Below are positions 19,253 to 28,503 of a stretch of 64,000 nucleotides of DNA, one piece after another. The DNA lies in assembly GCA_046052145.1 (NCBI GenBank), contig JBJOMW010000006.1:102907-166906 (forward strand). The letters run 5' to 3'. Numbering within the stretch: position 1 is the stretch's first letter; each line of letters opens with the position of its first letter. Both the position numbers and the translations under genes were made by a program. This DNA is from Falsiroseomonas sp046052145. GTDB taxonomy: Bacteria; Pseudomonadota; Alphaproteobacteria; Acetobacterales; Acetobacteraceae. The notes beneath the pieces were generated by a model that saw only the letters and a list, made by a program, of their open reading frames with translations, made no database searches and was not told the DNA's origin.

Positions 19253-20694
19253 CGCCCGCGCCCCCCGCCGCCGCCGCCTCTCGATCCGCCGCCTCTTGCG
19301 CCGCCAGCGGGCGCGGCGCGGCTTGGTGCGGAAGCGGCCGAGCGGCTGGCCTCGCCGCGCTGCTGCGCGCTCCGCACCTGCCCGCCCTCGCCGAGGCCTT
19401 GCAGGCCCCGAGGCGCGCTGCGCGTTGCCGCCGAAGCCTGTTGTGGCTGCGGCCGTCCGCTCGGCGCGGTTGCCGGTCGCGCCGGCGCGTCGGCCGTCGC
19501 ACGGCGTTGTGTCGCGTCGCCCGCTGGTGGTCGGTTGCCCGCGCCGGGCCGTTCGGCACCCGTACTCGGGCGGCTCGCGGCGGCCGCGCGATCCGCGGCG
19601 CTTGGCCGCGTGTCGGCACCGCCAGTCCGGGCGGCCTGGTCCGTGCGGCCGCGGAACTCCTCGCGGCTGCGCGCCCTGTCGGCGGGCGCGCCAGCTGGCG
19701 TCGCCGTCGGCCGATAGCGGTTGCCGACCTCCGGGCTGCGATAAGCGACGCCTTGGCGGTGCGCCGCGTCATGCCGCCAGGCGCTGTTGGTGATCTGCGT
19801 CCGGTTCACATTGATGTTGTTGTGGCGGTTCACATTCACATCGACGCTGCCGCGGCCCCAGCCCGGGCTCGCCCAGCCCCAGAGCGAGCCGACCAGCGCA
19901 ACCCCGGCGCCAAACGCCATGCCGGTGAGAAGCGCGCTGCCGAGGCCATAGGCCGGTGGCGGCGGGTAATAGACCGGCGGCGTCGCGGGATAGGGCCAGC
20001 CGCCATAGACAACGGAAGGGTTGTAGACCGGCACGGCGACGACGTTTGGCTGGGCCGGCTGGATGACGATGACCTGCGTCGGGGGCACGACGATCGTCGT
20101 CGTGCCCGACGCACCGGGTTCTTTCGCGGTCACCGTCACTATCTGCTCCGGCCCGCTTTGCAGATGGCCTGCGGCTTGCGCGCGGGCGCGCAGCACCTGG
20201 ACGGCATTCAGCACGTCCTCCTGCTGCGCCAGCAGCGCATCGCCCAGCTGCTGCGTCCACTCCAGCTGGTCGTTCATCATGATCAGGACGTCGGGGAAGG
20301 GGATGAGCGACTTCACCGCGGGATCCCAGGGCTGCGACACCAGCGCTGTTGCCAGCGCCTCGCCCTGGAGCGCGGCGTTCTGGCCTTGGCCGAGCCAGCG
20401 CCTAGCGTGCACGACCTCGAGCGGATAGGTCGCGGCCATCAGCACCTGCATCAGAAGTTCATCCGGGTAGAGCGCGATCGGCGCCAGCAGCGCCTCCAGC
20501 TGCGCCTGATCCAGGCGCTCTTCTGCCATCGGCGGAACGGGCGTGACCGCGGCGGGTGTCGACTGCGCGAGCGCGGCCGATGGCGGCCATCCCGACACCG
20601 ACGCTGCCCAGCCGAGGCTGGCCGCGCTGAGCAGCAGCGCCGTCCGCCGCCAGCGCGACCATCCCCCGCCATGGCCGAGACCGCATCCCGTCAT
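19249..20694 (-). CDS. DUF3300 family exported protein
   Basis: About 481 residues. A long basic N-region and hydrophobic signal (RRTALLLSAASLGWAASVSG) are followed by the DUF3300 domain: LDQAQLEALLAPIALYPDEL, MAATYPLEVVHARRWL, PWDPAVKSLIPFPDVL and QPNVVAVPVYNPSVVYGGW, with a Pro/Tyr-rich loop and a glycine-rich hydrophobic stretch. The C-terminal 190 residues are low complexity, rich in Ala, Arg, Pro and Gly, ending in a Gly/Arg-rich tail. The start at 20694 follows GGGAGG with six-base spacing; ATG 20700 is the alternative. Function unknown. It is coupled to DUF2950 downstream. Confidence 0.92.
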   Translation of the reverse strand: MTGCGLGHGGGWSRWRRTALLLSAASLGWAASVSGWPPSAALAQSTPAAVTPVPPMAEERLDQAQLEALLAPIALYPDELLMQVLMAATYPLEVVHARRWLGQGQNAALQGEALATALVSQPWDPAVKSLIPFPDVLIMMNDQLEWTQQLGDALLAQQEDVLNAVQVLRARAQAAGHLQSGPEQIVTVTAKEPGASGTTTIVVPPTQVIVIQPAQPNVVAVPVYNPSVVYGGWPYPATPPVYYPPPPAYGLGSALLTGMAFGAGVALVGSLWGWASPGWGRGSVDVNVNRHNNINVNRTQITNSAWRHDAAHRQGVAYRSPEVGNRYRPTATPAGAPADRARSREEFRGRTDQAARTGGADTRPSAADRAAAASRPSTGAERPGAGNRPPAGDATQRRATADAPARPATAPSGRPQPQQASAATRSAPRGLQGLGEGGQVRSAQQRGEASRSAASAPSRAAPAGGARGGGSRGGGGGGRGR

Positions 20695-20728
20695 GCGCAT
20701 CCTCCCGTGGTGGCGATGCCAGCTTCGA

Positions 20729-23077
20729 TCATGGGGCCGGCGCGTTCCGGCGTGCCCTGATCTCGCCGGCCAGCGCAGCCGCCTCCCGGTCCGTCGGGTC
20801 GAGGGCCAGCGCGGCGGCGGCGTGCCGTTCCGCCTCGGCCAGACGCCCGCGGTCACGCGCGATGGTCGCCAGCGCGATCAGGCTGTCGCGATGGCGCGGA
20901 TGCCGCGTGAGCAGGGCGGTGGCGTCGTCGAGCCGCCCAAGCCGATGCAGGGCCAGTGCCTGAGCATAGGCGTAGCGCGGTTCCTCCGGTGCCAGTTCCG
21001 CGGCCGCCGCCAAGTTGCGTTCAGCCTCGACCGCGCGTCCGCGCCGCACCTGCAGAAGCGCCAGCGCGTAGAGTGGCGCGGGGTCTGCGGGATGCGCGGT
21101 GACGGCGCGGCGGAGCAGCGCCTCAGCCGCCTCGGGGCGGCCGCGCGCTTCTTCGAAGGCGGATTGGTTGACCAGCGCGGGCAGGAAGGCCGGATCGCGC
21201 GCCAGCGCCGCGCGATAGGCGGCCTCTGCCCCCGCCGCGTCGCCACGCTGCGTGAGCAGGGCCGCGATGTTCACATGCGCCTCCGGGCGCTCGGCGGCGA
21301 CGCGCTCGCTCGCGAGCAGCTCCTCCCACGCCAGCACGAAGGCCGGGCGCGCAGCTTCGGGTAGCGCGGTCAGCGGTACCGGGGCGAGGGCGCGAGCCGC
21401 TTCGATCCGCACCAGCCGCATCTCGTCCGTCAGAAGGCGCGCGGCGTGAAGGCGGTTCTGCGCCGGCAGGCCCTCCAGCGCGCGAAGGGCCGCGGCGCGC
21501 ACCAGCGGCTCGGGGTCGAACAGCGTGCCGCCCACTGCCTCGCCCGTAGCGCGCGTGGGCGGGGAGGGTAGCAGCGAGAGCGCGGCGGCGCGCAGGATGG
21601 CCGGCTGCGCGCGGTCCAGTGCGAGCCGCGCCAGCGCCTGGTCGGCGCCGCGCGCACCTTCGCGCCCCGCATGGATGGCCAGCGCTGGATGCGGCTCGCC
21701 GCGGGGCGGCCCATGCCATTCGGCCAGCTGCGCCGCAGCCCAATGCTGCGACTGGCCGGTGTGGCAGGAGGTGCAGGTGTCGGGCGCGCCAATCGCAGCG
21801 GCGATATCGGGCCGCGGGATGGAAAAGGCATGGTCGCGCCGGCGATCCACGCCCATATAGGTGACGGCCGGCATGTGGCAGGACACGCATTGCGCGCCGG
21901 CGCTGCCGGGGGCGTGGCGATGATGCTCCGGTGCCTCGAAGCGCGCAGGCAGGTGGCATTGCGTGCAGACCGCATTGCCCTCGGCGCGGAGCCGCCCGCT
22001 ATGCGGCTGGTGGCAATCGGCGCAGACGACGCCGGCGCGCTGCATGCGGCTTTGCGCGAAGCTGCCCCATTCGAACACCTCGCCCTGGATCTGGCCGTCC
22101 GCGTGGTAGTCGCCGCGCGCCAGCAGCAGCGGGGCGTGGGTGTCGAGGAAGCGCGCGCCGGGCAGCGGATCGGCGACCAGCGGACGCGCGCGAGAATGGC
22201 AGGGCACGCAGGTCTCAACACCGGCCGCGGCGGACTGACGCGGCGGCCCCTCCCAGCGGGCAATGCCGCGCGCATCTCCCTCGGCGAAGCGCCAGGCGCC
22301 GCCGGATCGGTCGCTGAGCGTCACTTCGAGCCCGCGATGCGGCATATCCGGCGACGCGCCGGCGAGCGCCCAGGCGACATGGCTGGCACCCCGGCCATGG
22401 CAGGATTCGCAGCCGACGGCGATTTCGGTCCAGCGCGTGTCGTAGCGGTCGCGCGCGACATCGTAGCCGCGCACCAGACCTGTCGAATGGCAGGACGCGC
22501 ACATGAAGTTCCAGCCCTGGTCGCGCCCGGTCCAGTGCAGCGGATCGCCGGCGCGCGGCGGGGGATCGGGCATCAGGTGATACCAGCGCTGCCCACCTTC
22601 CGAGGCCGGGCGGCTGTCCCAGGCCCAGGGCAGCGCTTGCCGCCGACCGTCGGGGAACAGCACCAGGTATTGCTGCAGCGGATCGACGCCGAAGGTCTCG
22701 GTGATCGTGAACTCTGCCTCGGTGCCATCCGAACCATCGGTGCGCACCACGAAGCGGTCGCCGTCCCGGCGGAAGGTGGCGCGGCTGCCGCCTTGCTCAA
22801 CGCTACGTCCATCGAAGGCGCCGAGGACGCTGGCTTCCGTCGCGGTCTGCATTGCGCGGGCGTGATCGCTGGTCTGCCACTCGGCGTGCTGCGCGGCATG
22901 GCAGGTGGCGCAGGTCGCCGAACCGACGAAGCCAGGGCGTGCCGCTTCCCGAGCGCCCGGGGAAAAGGGCGTTGCCAGCAGCATGCCCAGCAGCACGGCC
23001 AGCCCGGATGCCGCCGCAGCGGCCAGCAGACCGCGCGCTGCGGCGTTGGGCAGACGGTCCCGTGTGTGGCTGCGCAT
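20729..23077 (-). CDS. octaheme cytochrome c-TPR fusion protein
   Basis: A 782-residue exported protein. After a membrane-anchor or signal helix (LLAAAAASGLAVLLGMLLA) come eight CxxCH haem-binding motifs in the first 430 residues (CATCH, CASCH, CESCH, CVPCH, CADCH, CTQCH, CVSCH, CTSCH). The arrangement resembles the cytochrome c554/NrfA-like multihaem class. From roughly residue 480 on it is helical repeat: HEAT-like segments (RAAALRALEGL) and then tetratricopeptide repeats (AEAAYRAALARDPAFLPALVNQ and similar). It probably passes electrons in the periplasm while the repeats bind a partner. It is second in a minus-strand run after an outer-membrane barrel and before DUF3300. The catalytic role is unknown. 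Confidence 0.9.
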   Translation of the reverse strand: MRSHTRDRLPNAAARGLLAAAAASGLAVLLGMLLATPFSPGAREAARPGFVGSATCATCHAAQHAEWQTSDHARAMQTATEASVLGAFDGRSVEQGGSRATFRRDGDRFVVRTDGSDGTEAEFTITETFGVDPLQQYLVLFPDGRRQALPWAWDSRPASEGGQRWYHLMPDPPPRAGDPLHWTGRDQGWNFMCASCHSTGLVRGYDVARDRYDTRWTEIAVGCESCHGRGASHVAWALAGASPDMPHRGLEVTLSDRSGGAWRFAEGDARGIARWEGPPRQSAAAGVETCVPCHSRARPLVADPLPGARFLDTHAPLLLARGDYHADGQIQGEVFEWGSFAQSRMQRAGVVCADCHQPHSGRLRAEGNAVCTQCHLPARFEAPEHHRHAPGSAGAQCVSCHMPAVTYMGVDRRRDHAFSIPRPDIAAAIGAPDTCTSCHTGQSQHWAAAQLAEWHGPPRGEPHPALAIHAGREGARGADQALARLALDRAQPAILRAAALSLLPSPPTRATGEAVGGTLFDPEPLVRAAALRALEGLPAQNRLHAARLLTDEMRLVRIEAARALAPVPLTALPEAARPAFVLAWEELLASERVAAERPEAHVNIAALLTQRGDAAGAEAAYRAALARDPAFLPALVNQSAFEEARGRPEAAEALLRRAVTAHPADPAPLYALALLQVRRGRAVEAERNLAAAAELAPEEPRYAYAQALALHRLGRLDDATALLTRHPRHRDSLIALATIARDRGRLAEAERHAAAALALDPTDREAAALAGEIRARRNAPAP

Positions 23078-23104
23078 CCCGATCCGGGCGGCCCTATGCT
23101 GTCG

Positions 23105-23887
23105 TCAGAAGCGAAAGCTCGCGCCAATGATTGGCCCGCTCATGTCGAGGTCGATCTTCGCGCGGCTCGCCTCATAGTCGATCTGGATCCAGCGATAGCC
23201 GACGGAGGCGCTGATCCAGTCAGAAACGCGCCAGTCGAGCGTGGCCATAGCCTGCCAGGTGAATTCCGACCCGACGCCGAAGCCGCCGATATCGCCATAG
23301 CCAGTCAGGAACAGGCGCTCGTTCAGTCGCACCGATCCGCGCGCCGCTATGATGGGATCGACCCAGTTCGTCGTCTGGTCCACGGACCGCGCTGGCAGGA
23401 GGCCGGGATCGAGGTTGATCTCGGTGTTCATCCACCAGGCGCGCAGTCCGCCGCCCAACTCGAAGCGTCCGCCGGGCTGATCGAGCAGCGTGAAGAGGCC
23501 GATGGCTGACGCCTCGGTCGTCTTCAGTCGCGCGCTACCACCGCTGTAGGCGCCTTGGCCGGGGACTGGAATCCCTTGCTGCTGATTGATGTACATCAGG
23601 TCTAGCACGAGGCTGAAGTTCCTTCGCCGTGCCTCGAACAGCCCCATGACGGAGAACTTCAGATTCTCGAAGATATCACCGAAATCCGCGTTGAAGCTCT
23701 CTGACCCACGCGGCAGCGTGACCTCCCCGCCAAGGCCCGAGAACCAGACATAGGGCGAGAGAATGAAGGTCCATTCCTCCGCCGTGTTGGCCGGTGCCTG
23801 CGCGCGTGCGGGCGCGGCCGACAACGCGACGGCGCAGATCGCGCCGAGGAGAGAGGCCGCCTTCGTCCCGTGGTGCAGCGAGAGCAT
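23105..23887 (-). CDS. outer-membrane beta-barrel protein, unknown function
   Basis: A 260-residue protein with a clear signal peptide (AASLLGAICAVALSAAPARA-QA), then alternating amphipathic strands (WTFILSPYVWFSGLGGEVTL, FSVMGLFEARRRNFSLVLDLM, FLTGYGDIGGFG) and a terminal phenylalanine (IIGASFRF), as expected of an outer-membrane barrel. AGGAAGGAAG upstream fixes the ATG at 23887 rather than the longer open frame to 24016. First gene of the minus-strand run with the octaheme cytochrome, DUF3300 and DUF2950. It diverges from sulfatase 2, so a shared control region lies at 23888-24081. Confidence 0.88.
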   Translation of the reverse strand: MLSLHHGTKAASLLGAICAVALSAAPARAQAPANTAEEWTFILSPYVWFSGLGGEVTLPRGSESFNADFGDIFENLKFSVMGLFEARRRNFSLVLDLMYINQQQGIPVPGQGAYSGGSARLKTTEASAIGLFTLLDQPGGRFELGGGLRAWWMNTEINLDPGLLPARSVDQTTNWVDPIIAARGSVRLNERLFLTGYGDIGGFGVGSEFTWQAMATLDWRVSDWISASVGYRWIQIDYEASRAKIDLDMSGPIIGASFRF

Positions 23888-24034
23888 GCCGAGCTTCCTT
23901 CCTCTGCTGGTCCTTGACGTTTCAAAGCCTAGGTTTCGGCGAAGGCGACTGTCGACGCTCGCGGCGTTCACAAGTTGATTTTGGATATCCGCGAGCCGTC
24001 GACGCTTGTGCCGCAATCTGCAAAGTCATGATCA

Positions 24035-24049
24035 CAGCCAGCTGCCGAT
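24035..24049. promoter_or_regulatory. 15-base word shared by both sulfatase upstream regions
   Basis: CAGCCAGCTGCCGAT occurs here, 33 bases before the sulfatase 2 start, and again at 15644-15658, about 108 bases before the sulfatase 1 start, in the same orientation. It contains the palindrome CAGCTG. It may be a common regulator site or a leftover of the duplication that made the two genes. No experimental or database support. Confidence 0.3.
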
Positions 24050-24081
24050 CACTCTGACGGATGCGTGAAGGGAGTCTCGCC

Positions 24082-26586
24082 GTGATCCTCTGCCCGGTAT
24101 CTGCAGTATCGCGGAGGCTCAGTGATAGAGGTGCGCCACCCGCAAATCTTGCGCTTCGGCTGGCGAGAGGCGTTGCATTCCTTCTCCTGCTGCTGACGCT
24201 GCCTGCTGTGATGGCGGCCGCGCAGCAGCTGCGCGGAGAGCCTGGCTCACCGAGCGCGGTGGAATTTCCGAACTCGCGCGTGTTGCCCCAGCCATCCGCC
24301 CCATTCGTCGGCACGATCAATCCGTCGGCGCGGGACAGCACGCCGGCCTGGCCGCCCACGCTCGGTGCGCCGGAGGGGGCGCCCAATGTGCTGCTGATTA
24401 TCACCGATGATGTCGGCTTCGGCGCGCCCTCAACCTTCGGCGGCGTGATCCCGACACCGGCGCTCGACCAGGTCGCACAGGCCGGGCTGCGCTACACGCA
24501 ATTCCACACCACGGCGCTTTGTTCGCCGACGCGTGCTTCGCTGCTGACAGGGCGCAATCCGCATGTGGTCGGCTTCGGCGCAGTGGCCGAGCTCTCCACG
24601 GGTTTCCCAGGCTACAACGCCATCATCCCGCCCGAGACAGCGACCATCGCTGAGACGCTGCGGCAGAACGGCTACGCCACGTCCTGGTTCGGCAAGAGTC
24701 ACAATACGCCGCCCTGGGAGACGAGCCCCGCTGGCCCCTTCACCCGCTGGCCGACCGGGCTCGGCTTCGATTTTTTCTATGGCTTCATGGGCGGCGAGAC
24801 GAGCCAGTGGGAGCCTGGCAACCTCTACCGCAACACCACGCGCATCCTGCCCTTCGAAGGCAGGCCCGGCTGGAACCTGACGACAGCGATGGCGGAGGAA
24901 GCGATTGCCCATATCCGCCTACTGACCGAGGTGACGCCCAACCGCCCCTGGTTCCTCCACTACGCGCCGGGCGGCGCGCACGCCCCCCATCATCCGACGC
25001 CCGAATGGATCGCGCGCTTCCGCGGTCAGTTCGACGAGGGGTGGGAGGTCATCCGCGAACGGATCTTCGCCAATCAGCAACGCCTGGGCGTCCTGCCGCC
25101 AAACGCCACGCTGCCGCCATGGCCGGAGACGCTGCCGCGTTGGTCGAGCCTTTCGGCCGATGAGCGCCGGCTTTTCGCGCGGCAGGCCGAGGTGTTTGCC
25201 GCCTATCTCGCCTATACCGACCACGAGATCGGCCGCGTCATCGCGGCGGTTAGGGATGCCGGGCAGCTCGACAACACGCTGATCATCTACATCAGCGGTG
25301 ACAATGGCGCGAGCGCAGAAGGGCAGCTGGCCGGAACGCCGAACGAGTTCGCCTTCTTCAACGGCGTGCAGATTCCGGTGGAGCGGCAGCTGCCCATGAT
25401 CGACGCCTGGGGTAGCGACCGCACCTATCCGAACCTCGCGGTTGCCTGGAGCTGGGCCTTCAGCACGCCCTATCGCTGGACGAAGCAGGTCGCGTCGCAT
25501 TTCGGCGGCACGCGCAACGGGATGGCGATCTCCTGGCCACAGCGCATCGCAGAACGCGGCGGCATCCGCCACCAGTTCCACCACGTCATCGACGTCGTGC
25601 CGACAATCCTTGAGGCGATCGGCATCCCCGAACCGCGATCGGTCAATGGCGTCGCGCAGCGGCCCATCGAGGGCATCAGCATGCTCTATACCTTCGATGC
25701 CGCCAATGCCGCGGCGCGGTCACGCCGCCGCATCCAGCATTTCGAAATGCTGGCCCATCGCGGCATCTACCATGACGGCTGGTACGCCAACACGACGCCC
25801 CCCACGCTGCCCTGGGACAGCACCGGGCATGCACCCGAGGATGTCGTGAACGGCTATGCGTGGGAGCTCTATAATCTCGACGAGGATCCGACGCAGGCGC
25901 GGGACCTCGCGGCGCAGCACCCGGAGCGCCTGCGCGACATGCAGCAGCTTTTCATGGTGGAGGCTGCGCGCCACCAGGTCCTGCCGCTCGACAATGCGGG
26001 CCTGCCGCGCCTGATCGCGCAGCGGCCGGGGCCAGCGGCGGGGCGGCGGGAGTTCGTCTATCGCGGGCCTGGCGGCGGGCTGCCGGCGAGCGCCGCGCCT
26101 TCCCTGTTGAACCGCGCCTATCGGATCGTGGCGGAGATCGAGGTGCCGGCCGGCGGTACGAATGGCGTACTCGCCACCCATGGCGGGCGCTTCGCGGGCT
26201 GGGGCTTCTATCTCCGCGACGGGCGCCCGGTGTTCACCTGGAACCTCCTCGACATCGAGAGGGTGAAGTGGGAAGCGCCCGCAGCTCTGCCGCCGGGGCG
26301 ACACACTGTCAGCTTCGAATTCGAGCCCGACCCCGCTGGGCCGCCCGTGGGGCGCGGTGGCACCGGCACCCTGGTGGTGAACGGGCAGGCTGTGGCGCAG
26401 CGCGCCATGCTGCGGACGATCCCGTTTGTCGTGCAGAGCGACGAGAGCTTCGATATCGGCTTCGACACCGGCTCGTCCGTGGATGAGGGCGATTACCGGC
26501 CGCCCTTCGCCTTCAGCGGCCGCATCGAGCGTCTCGTGGTGACGGTCGGGGAGTCCACCTTGTCGCGCGCCGCAACAGGGCCCTGA
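24082..26586 (+). CDS. type I sulfatase (arylsulfatase), paralogue 2
   Basis: About 834 residues, very similar along its whole length to the sulfatase at 15767-18211. It has a signal region (LALRLARGVAFLLLLLTLPA, cleavage near MAAA-QQ), LIITDDVGFG, then CSPTRASLLTG with Cys147 as the formylglycine precursor, IYISGDNGASAEGQL and the same C-terminal sandwich domain. The GTG at 24082 is chosen because AAGGGAG stands seven bases upstream; ATG 24061 would add seven residues and has no ribosome site. Substrate-pocket differences from paralogue 1 (for example VVGFGAVAEL against SVGFGVISEL) suggest related but distinct substrates. An outer-membrane protein gene follows after 12 bases. Confidence 0.92.
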   Translation: MILCPVSAVSRRLSDRGAPPANLALRLARGVAFLLLLLTLPAVMAAAQQLRGEPGSPSAVEFPNSRVLPQPSAPFVGTINPSARDSTPAWPPTLGAPEGAPNVLLIITDDVGFGAPSTFGGVIPTPALDQVAQAGLRYTQFHTTALCSPTRASLLTGRNPHVVGFGAVAELSTGFPGYNAIIPPETATIAETLRQNGYATSWFGKSHNTPPWETSPAGPFTRWPTGLGFDFFYGFMGGETSQWEPGNLYRNTTRILPFEGRPGWNLTTAMAEEAIAHIRLLTEVTPNRPWFLHYAPGGAHAPHHPTPEWIARFRGQFDEGWEVIRERIFANQQRLGVLPPNATLPPWPETLPRWSSLSADERRLFARQAEVFAAYLAYTDHEIGRVIAAVRDAGQLDNTLIIYISGDNGASAEGQLAGTPNEFAFFNGVQIPVERQLPMIDAWGSDRTYPNLAVAWSWAFSTPYRWTKQVASHFGGTRNGMAISWPQRIAERGGIRHQFHHVIDVVPTILEAIGIPEPRSVNGVAQRPIEGISMLYTFDAANAAARSRRRIQHFEMLAHRGIYHDGWYANTTPPTLPWDSTGHAPEDVVNGYAWELYNLDEDPTQARDLAAQHPERLRDMQQLFMVEAARHQVLPLDNAGLPRLIAQRPGPAAGRREFVYRGPGGGLPASAAPSLLNRAYRIVAEIEVPAGGTNGVLATHGGRFAGWGFYLRDGRPVFTWNLLDIERVKWEAPAALPPGRHTVSFEFEPDPAGPPVGRGGTGTLVVNGQAVAQRAMLRTIPFVVQSDESFDIGFDTGSSVDEGDYRPPFAFSGRIERLVVTVGESTLSRAATGP

Positions 26587-26598
26587 CGCGTCGTCATC

Positions 26599-27627
26599 GT
26601 GCAGCGCTCCCTCGCGCATATCCTCTGTAGCGCGTGTTTTGGCGGCGCGATGCTCGTCGCCATGTTCGGCCCGGCATGGCCGGCCGGCGCCCAGGACGCG
26701 ATTCGCGCGGATGGTTCAGCCCGTCTTGAGCAGCTTCGAACCACCTTCGCGTCCCGGCGCGGCGGCGTGCTGGGATTGATGGGATATTCCGTCATCCCCG
26801 ACGGATCCGCCAACGCGCTGCAGGTGGATCGGAGCAGCCAGGGCGGCAGCAACGAAGATGGCGATCCGACGCTGACGCTCAGCCAGTTCGGCTTCGGCTT
26901 CACCTGGGGCGAATCCTTCCCGCTCTTCACCGAGATCTACCTCAGCTATGCGCGCTACGATCCGCGCGCCGTCTTCACGCGTGAGTCGGCGCGCGTCACG
27001 CCCTTTCGATGGAACAACTTCACCGGCACGCTGGGAATTGGCTACGACATACGCCTCAGCGAGACGCTCTGGCTGCGTCCGATCGTGAATGTCGCGGCCG
27101 GGTATGCGGCTTCGGATGTTGGCCTGTTCGCCAGCTTTATCGAGTACCGTCGCGACGTTGATCTCTCCCTACTGACCGATGCCGAGGTTCAGGCCTGGGG
27201 TTTCGGTGGCGCCTTGACGCTCGCCCATTACGACTATCGTCCGGAGCGGGAGATCGACGTCGAACTGCGCTATACGCAGATTCACCTCGAGACATTCGGG
27301 AACACGGTCCCTGCCGCAAGGGGCCAGTCTACGGCCCAGGCCTTGGGTCTCTGGGGCCGCTACCGCTGGCCCAGCGGGTGGGAGATGTTCGGCCGGCCGG
27401 TCCGCTGGGTGCTGGATGGCAACGCGACGGCGTATCTCGGCGACCAGCGCGATGCGATCGGCTTCTCCTGGGCGGTGAAGGTGGGCGGCGGCATAGAATT
27501 CGACACCGGTCGTTGGGAACTTGGCGCGATGGGCATCAACCTGAATCGCGTGCGGCTCATTGGCCGTTTTTTCTACGGCGATGGCAACATCACCGGATAC
27601 TCCTTCGGCATCGGTATGAGCTTCTGA
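26599..27627 (+). CDS. outer-membrane beta-barrel protein downstream of sulfatase 2
   Basis: A 342-residue protein not assigned to a named family. A signal peptide (SLAHILCSACFGGAMLVAMFG, cleavage near AGA-QD) precedes strands such as FGFGFTWGESFPLFTEIYLSYA, and the protein ends ITGYSFGIGMSF with a terminal aromatic residue, as barrels do. The GTG at 26599 keeps the signal peptide intact; a shorter start at ATG 26650 would truncate it. It is 12 bases after the sulfatase stop, so it is probably cotranscribed and may admit or export the sulfatase's substrate or product. Confidence 0.82.
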   Translation: MQRSLAHILCSACFGGAMLVAMFGPAWPAGAQDAIRADGSARLEQLRTTFASRRGGVLGLMGYSVIPDGSANALQVDRSSQGGSNEDGDPTLTLSQFGFGFTWGESFPLFTEIYLSYARYDPRAVFTRESARVTPFRWNNFTGTLGIGYDIRLSETLWLRPIVNVAAGYAASDVGLFASFIEYRRDVDLSLLTDAEVQAWGFGGALTLAHYDYRPEREIDVELRYTQIHLETFGNTVPAARGQSTAQALGLWGRYRWPSGWEMFGRPVRWVLDGNATAYLGDQRDAIGFSWAVKVGGGIEFDTGRWELGAMGINLNRVRLIGRFFYGDGNITGYSFGIGMSF

Positions 27628-27731
27628 TGCGCGTGCAGTCATCCAGCGGCGGACGATGTCCGTGGCCAGCGTCGTTCGTAGGCCGCGCCGATCGCTAGCG
27701 GGTCAAGCCAAGCCAGCAGAGAGACCGGCAG

Positions 27732-28493
27732 TCAGATACTGCCGCCATCCACCTGCAGGATTTGGCCTGTCACCCAGCCGGCATAGGAGCTGGCGAAGAA
27801 CAGCACCGCATTGGCGATATCCTCGACCGAGCCCAGGCGGCGCATCGCCAGACGCTCGATCATCGCTTTCTGGCCGGCTTCGCCATAGCTTTCGAACTGC
27901 TTGATGGACGATGGGTTGGACAGGACGAAGCCAGGCGCCACTGAATTCACCGTCACGCCAAACGGGCCGAACTCCCGTGCCAATTGCCGTGTCAGCCCGA
28001 CCAGACCGTGCTTGGCCGAGCAATAGGCCTGGATGCCGGTCAGCGAGGCCTTCAGCCCGGCGCCAGAGGCGATTGTGACGATCCTGCCCGCCTTCGCCCG
28101 CTTCATGCCCGGCGCGCAGGCCCGCGCCAGCGCGAAGGCTGCGTGCAGATTCACGTCGAAGATCGCGTGCCAGTCGTCTTCCGACACCTCCTCGATCGGG
28201 CGCGCCACCTGGCCGCGCACGCCACCGGCGTTGGAGATGAGGACCCCGACCGGGCCGCCGGTCGTATCCTCGATGCGCTTGATCCAGCCCGCAGCCGCGC
28301 CCTTTGCCGTCAGGTCGAAGGCGGAGGTGGTGATGCTGCCGGCGGCCTTGGCTGTGCCGGCCAGCTCCGCCTCCGACAGATCGCAGGCGAAGACGCGGGC
28401 GCCGAGCGCTGCGAAGCCGCAAGCGATCGCCTGGCCGAAGCCGTGCCCCGCGCCGGTGACCGCAACCGTGACGCCATCATAGCGGATCTGCAT
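27732..28493 (-). CDS. SDR family oxidoreductase
   Basis: A 253-residue classical SDR: TGAGHGFGQAIA (cofactor glycines), LISNAGG, a catalytic Tyr-Lys pair in YCSAKHGLVG, and WVTGQILQVDGGSI at the end. GAGGGAA upstream fixes the ATG at 28493. It lies 10 bases downstream of the M20 peptidase on the same strand and is the last gene of the run SBP, creatininase-like, reductase, peptidase, SDR. Substrate unknown. Confidence 0.92.
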   Translation of the reverse strand: MQIRYDGVTVAVTGAGHGFGQAIACGFAALGARVFACDLSEAELAGTAKAAGSITTSAFDLTAKGAAAGWIKRIEDTTGGPVGVLISNAGGVRGQVARPIEEVSEDDWHAIFDVNLHAAFALARACAPGMKRAKAGRIVTIASGAGLKASLTGIQAYCSAKHGLVGLTRQLAREFGPFGVTVNSVAPGFVLSNPSSIKQFESYGEAGQKAMIERLAMRRLGSVEDIANAVLFFASSYAGWVTGQILQVDGGSI

Positions 28494-28503
28494 GGGTGTT
28501 CCC

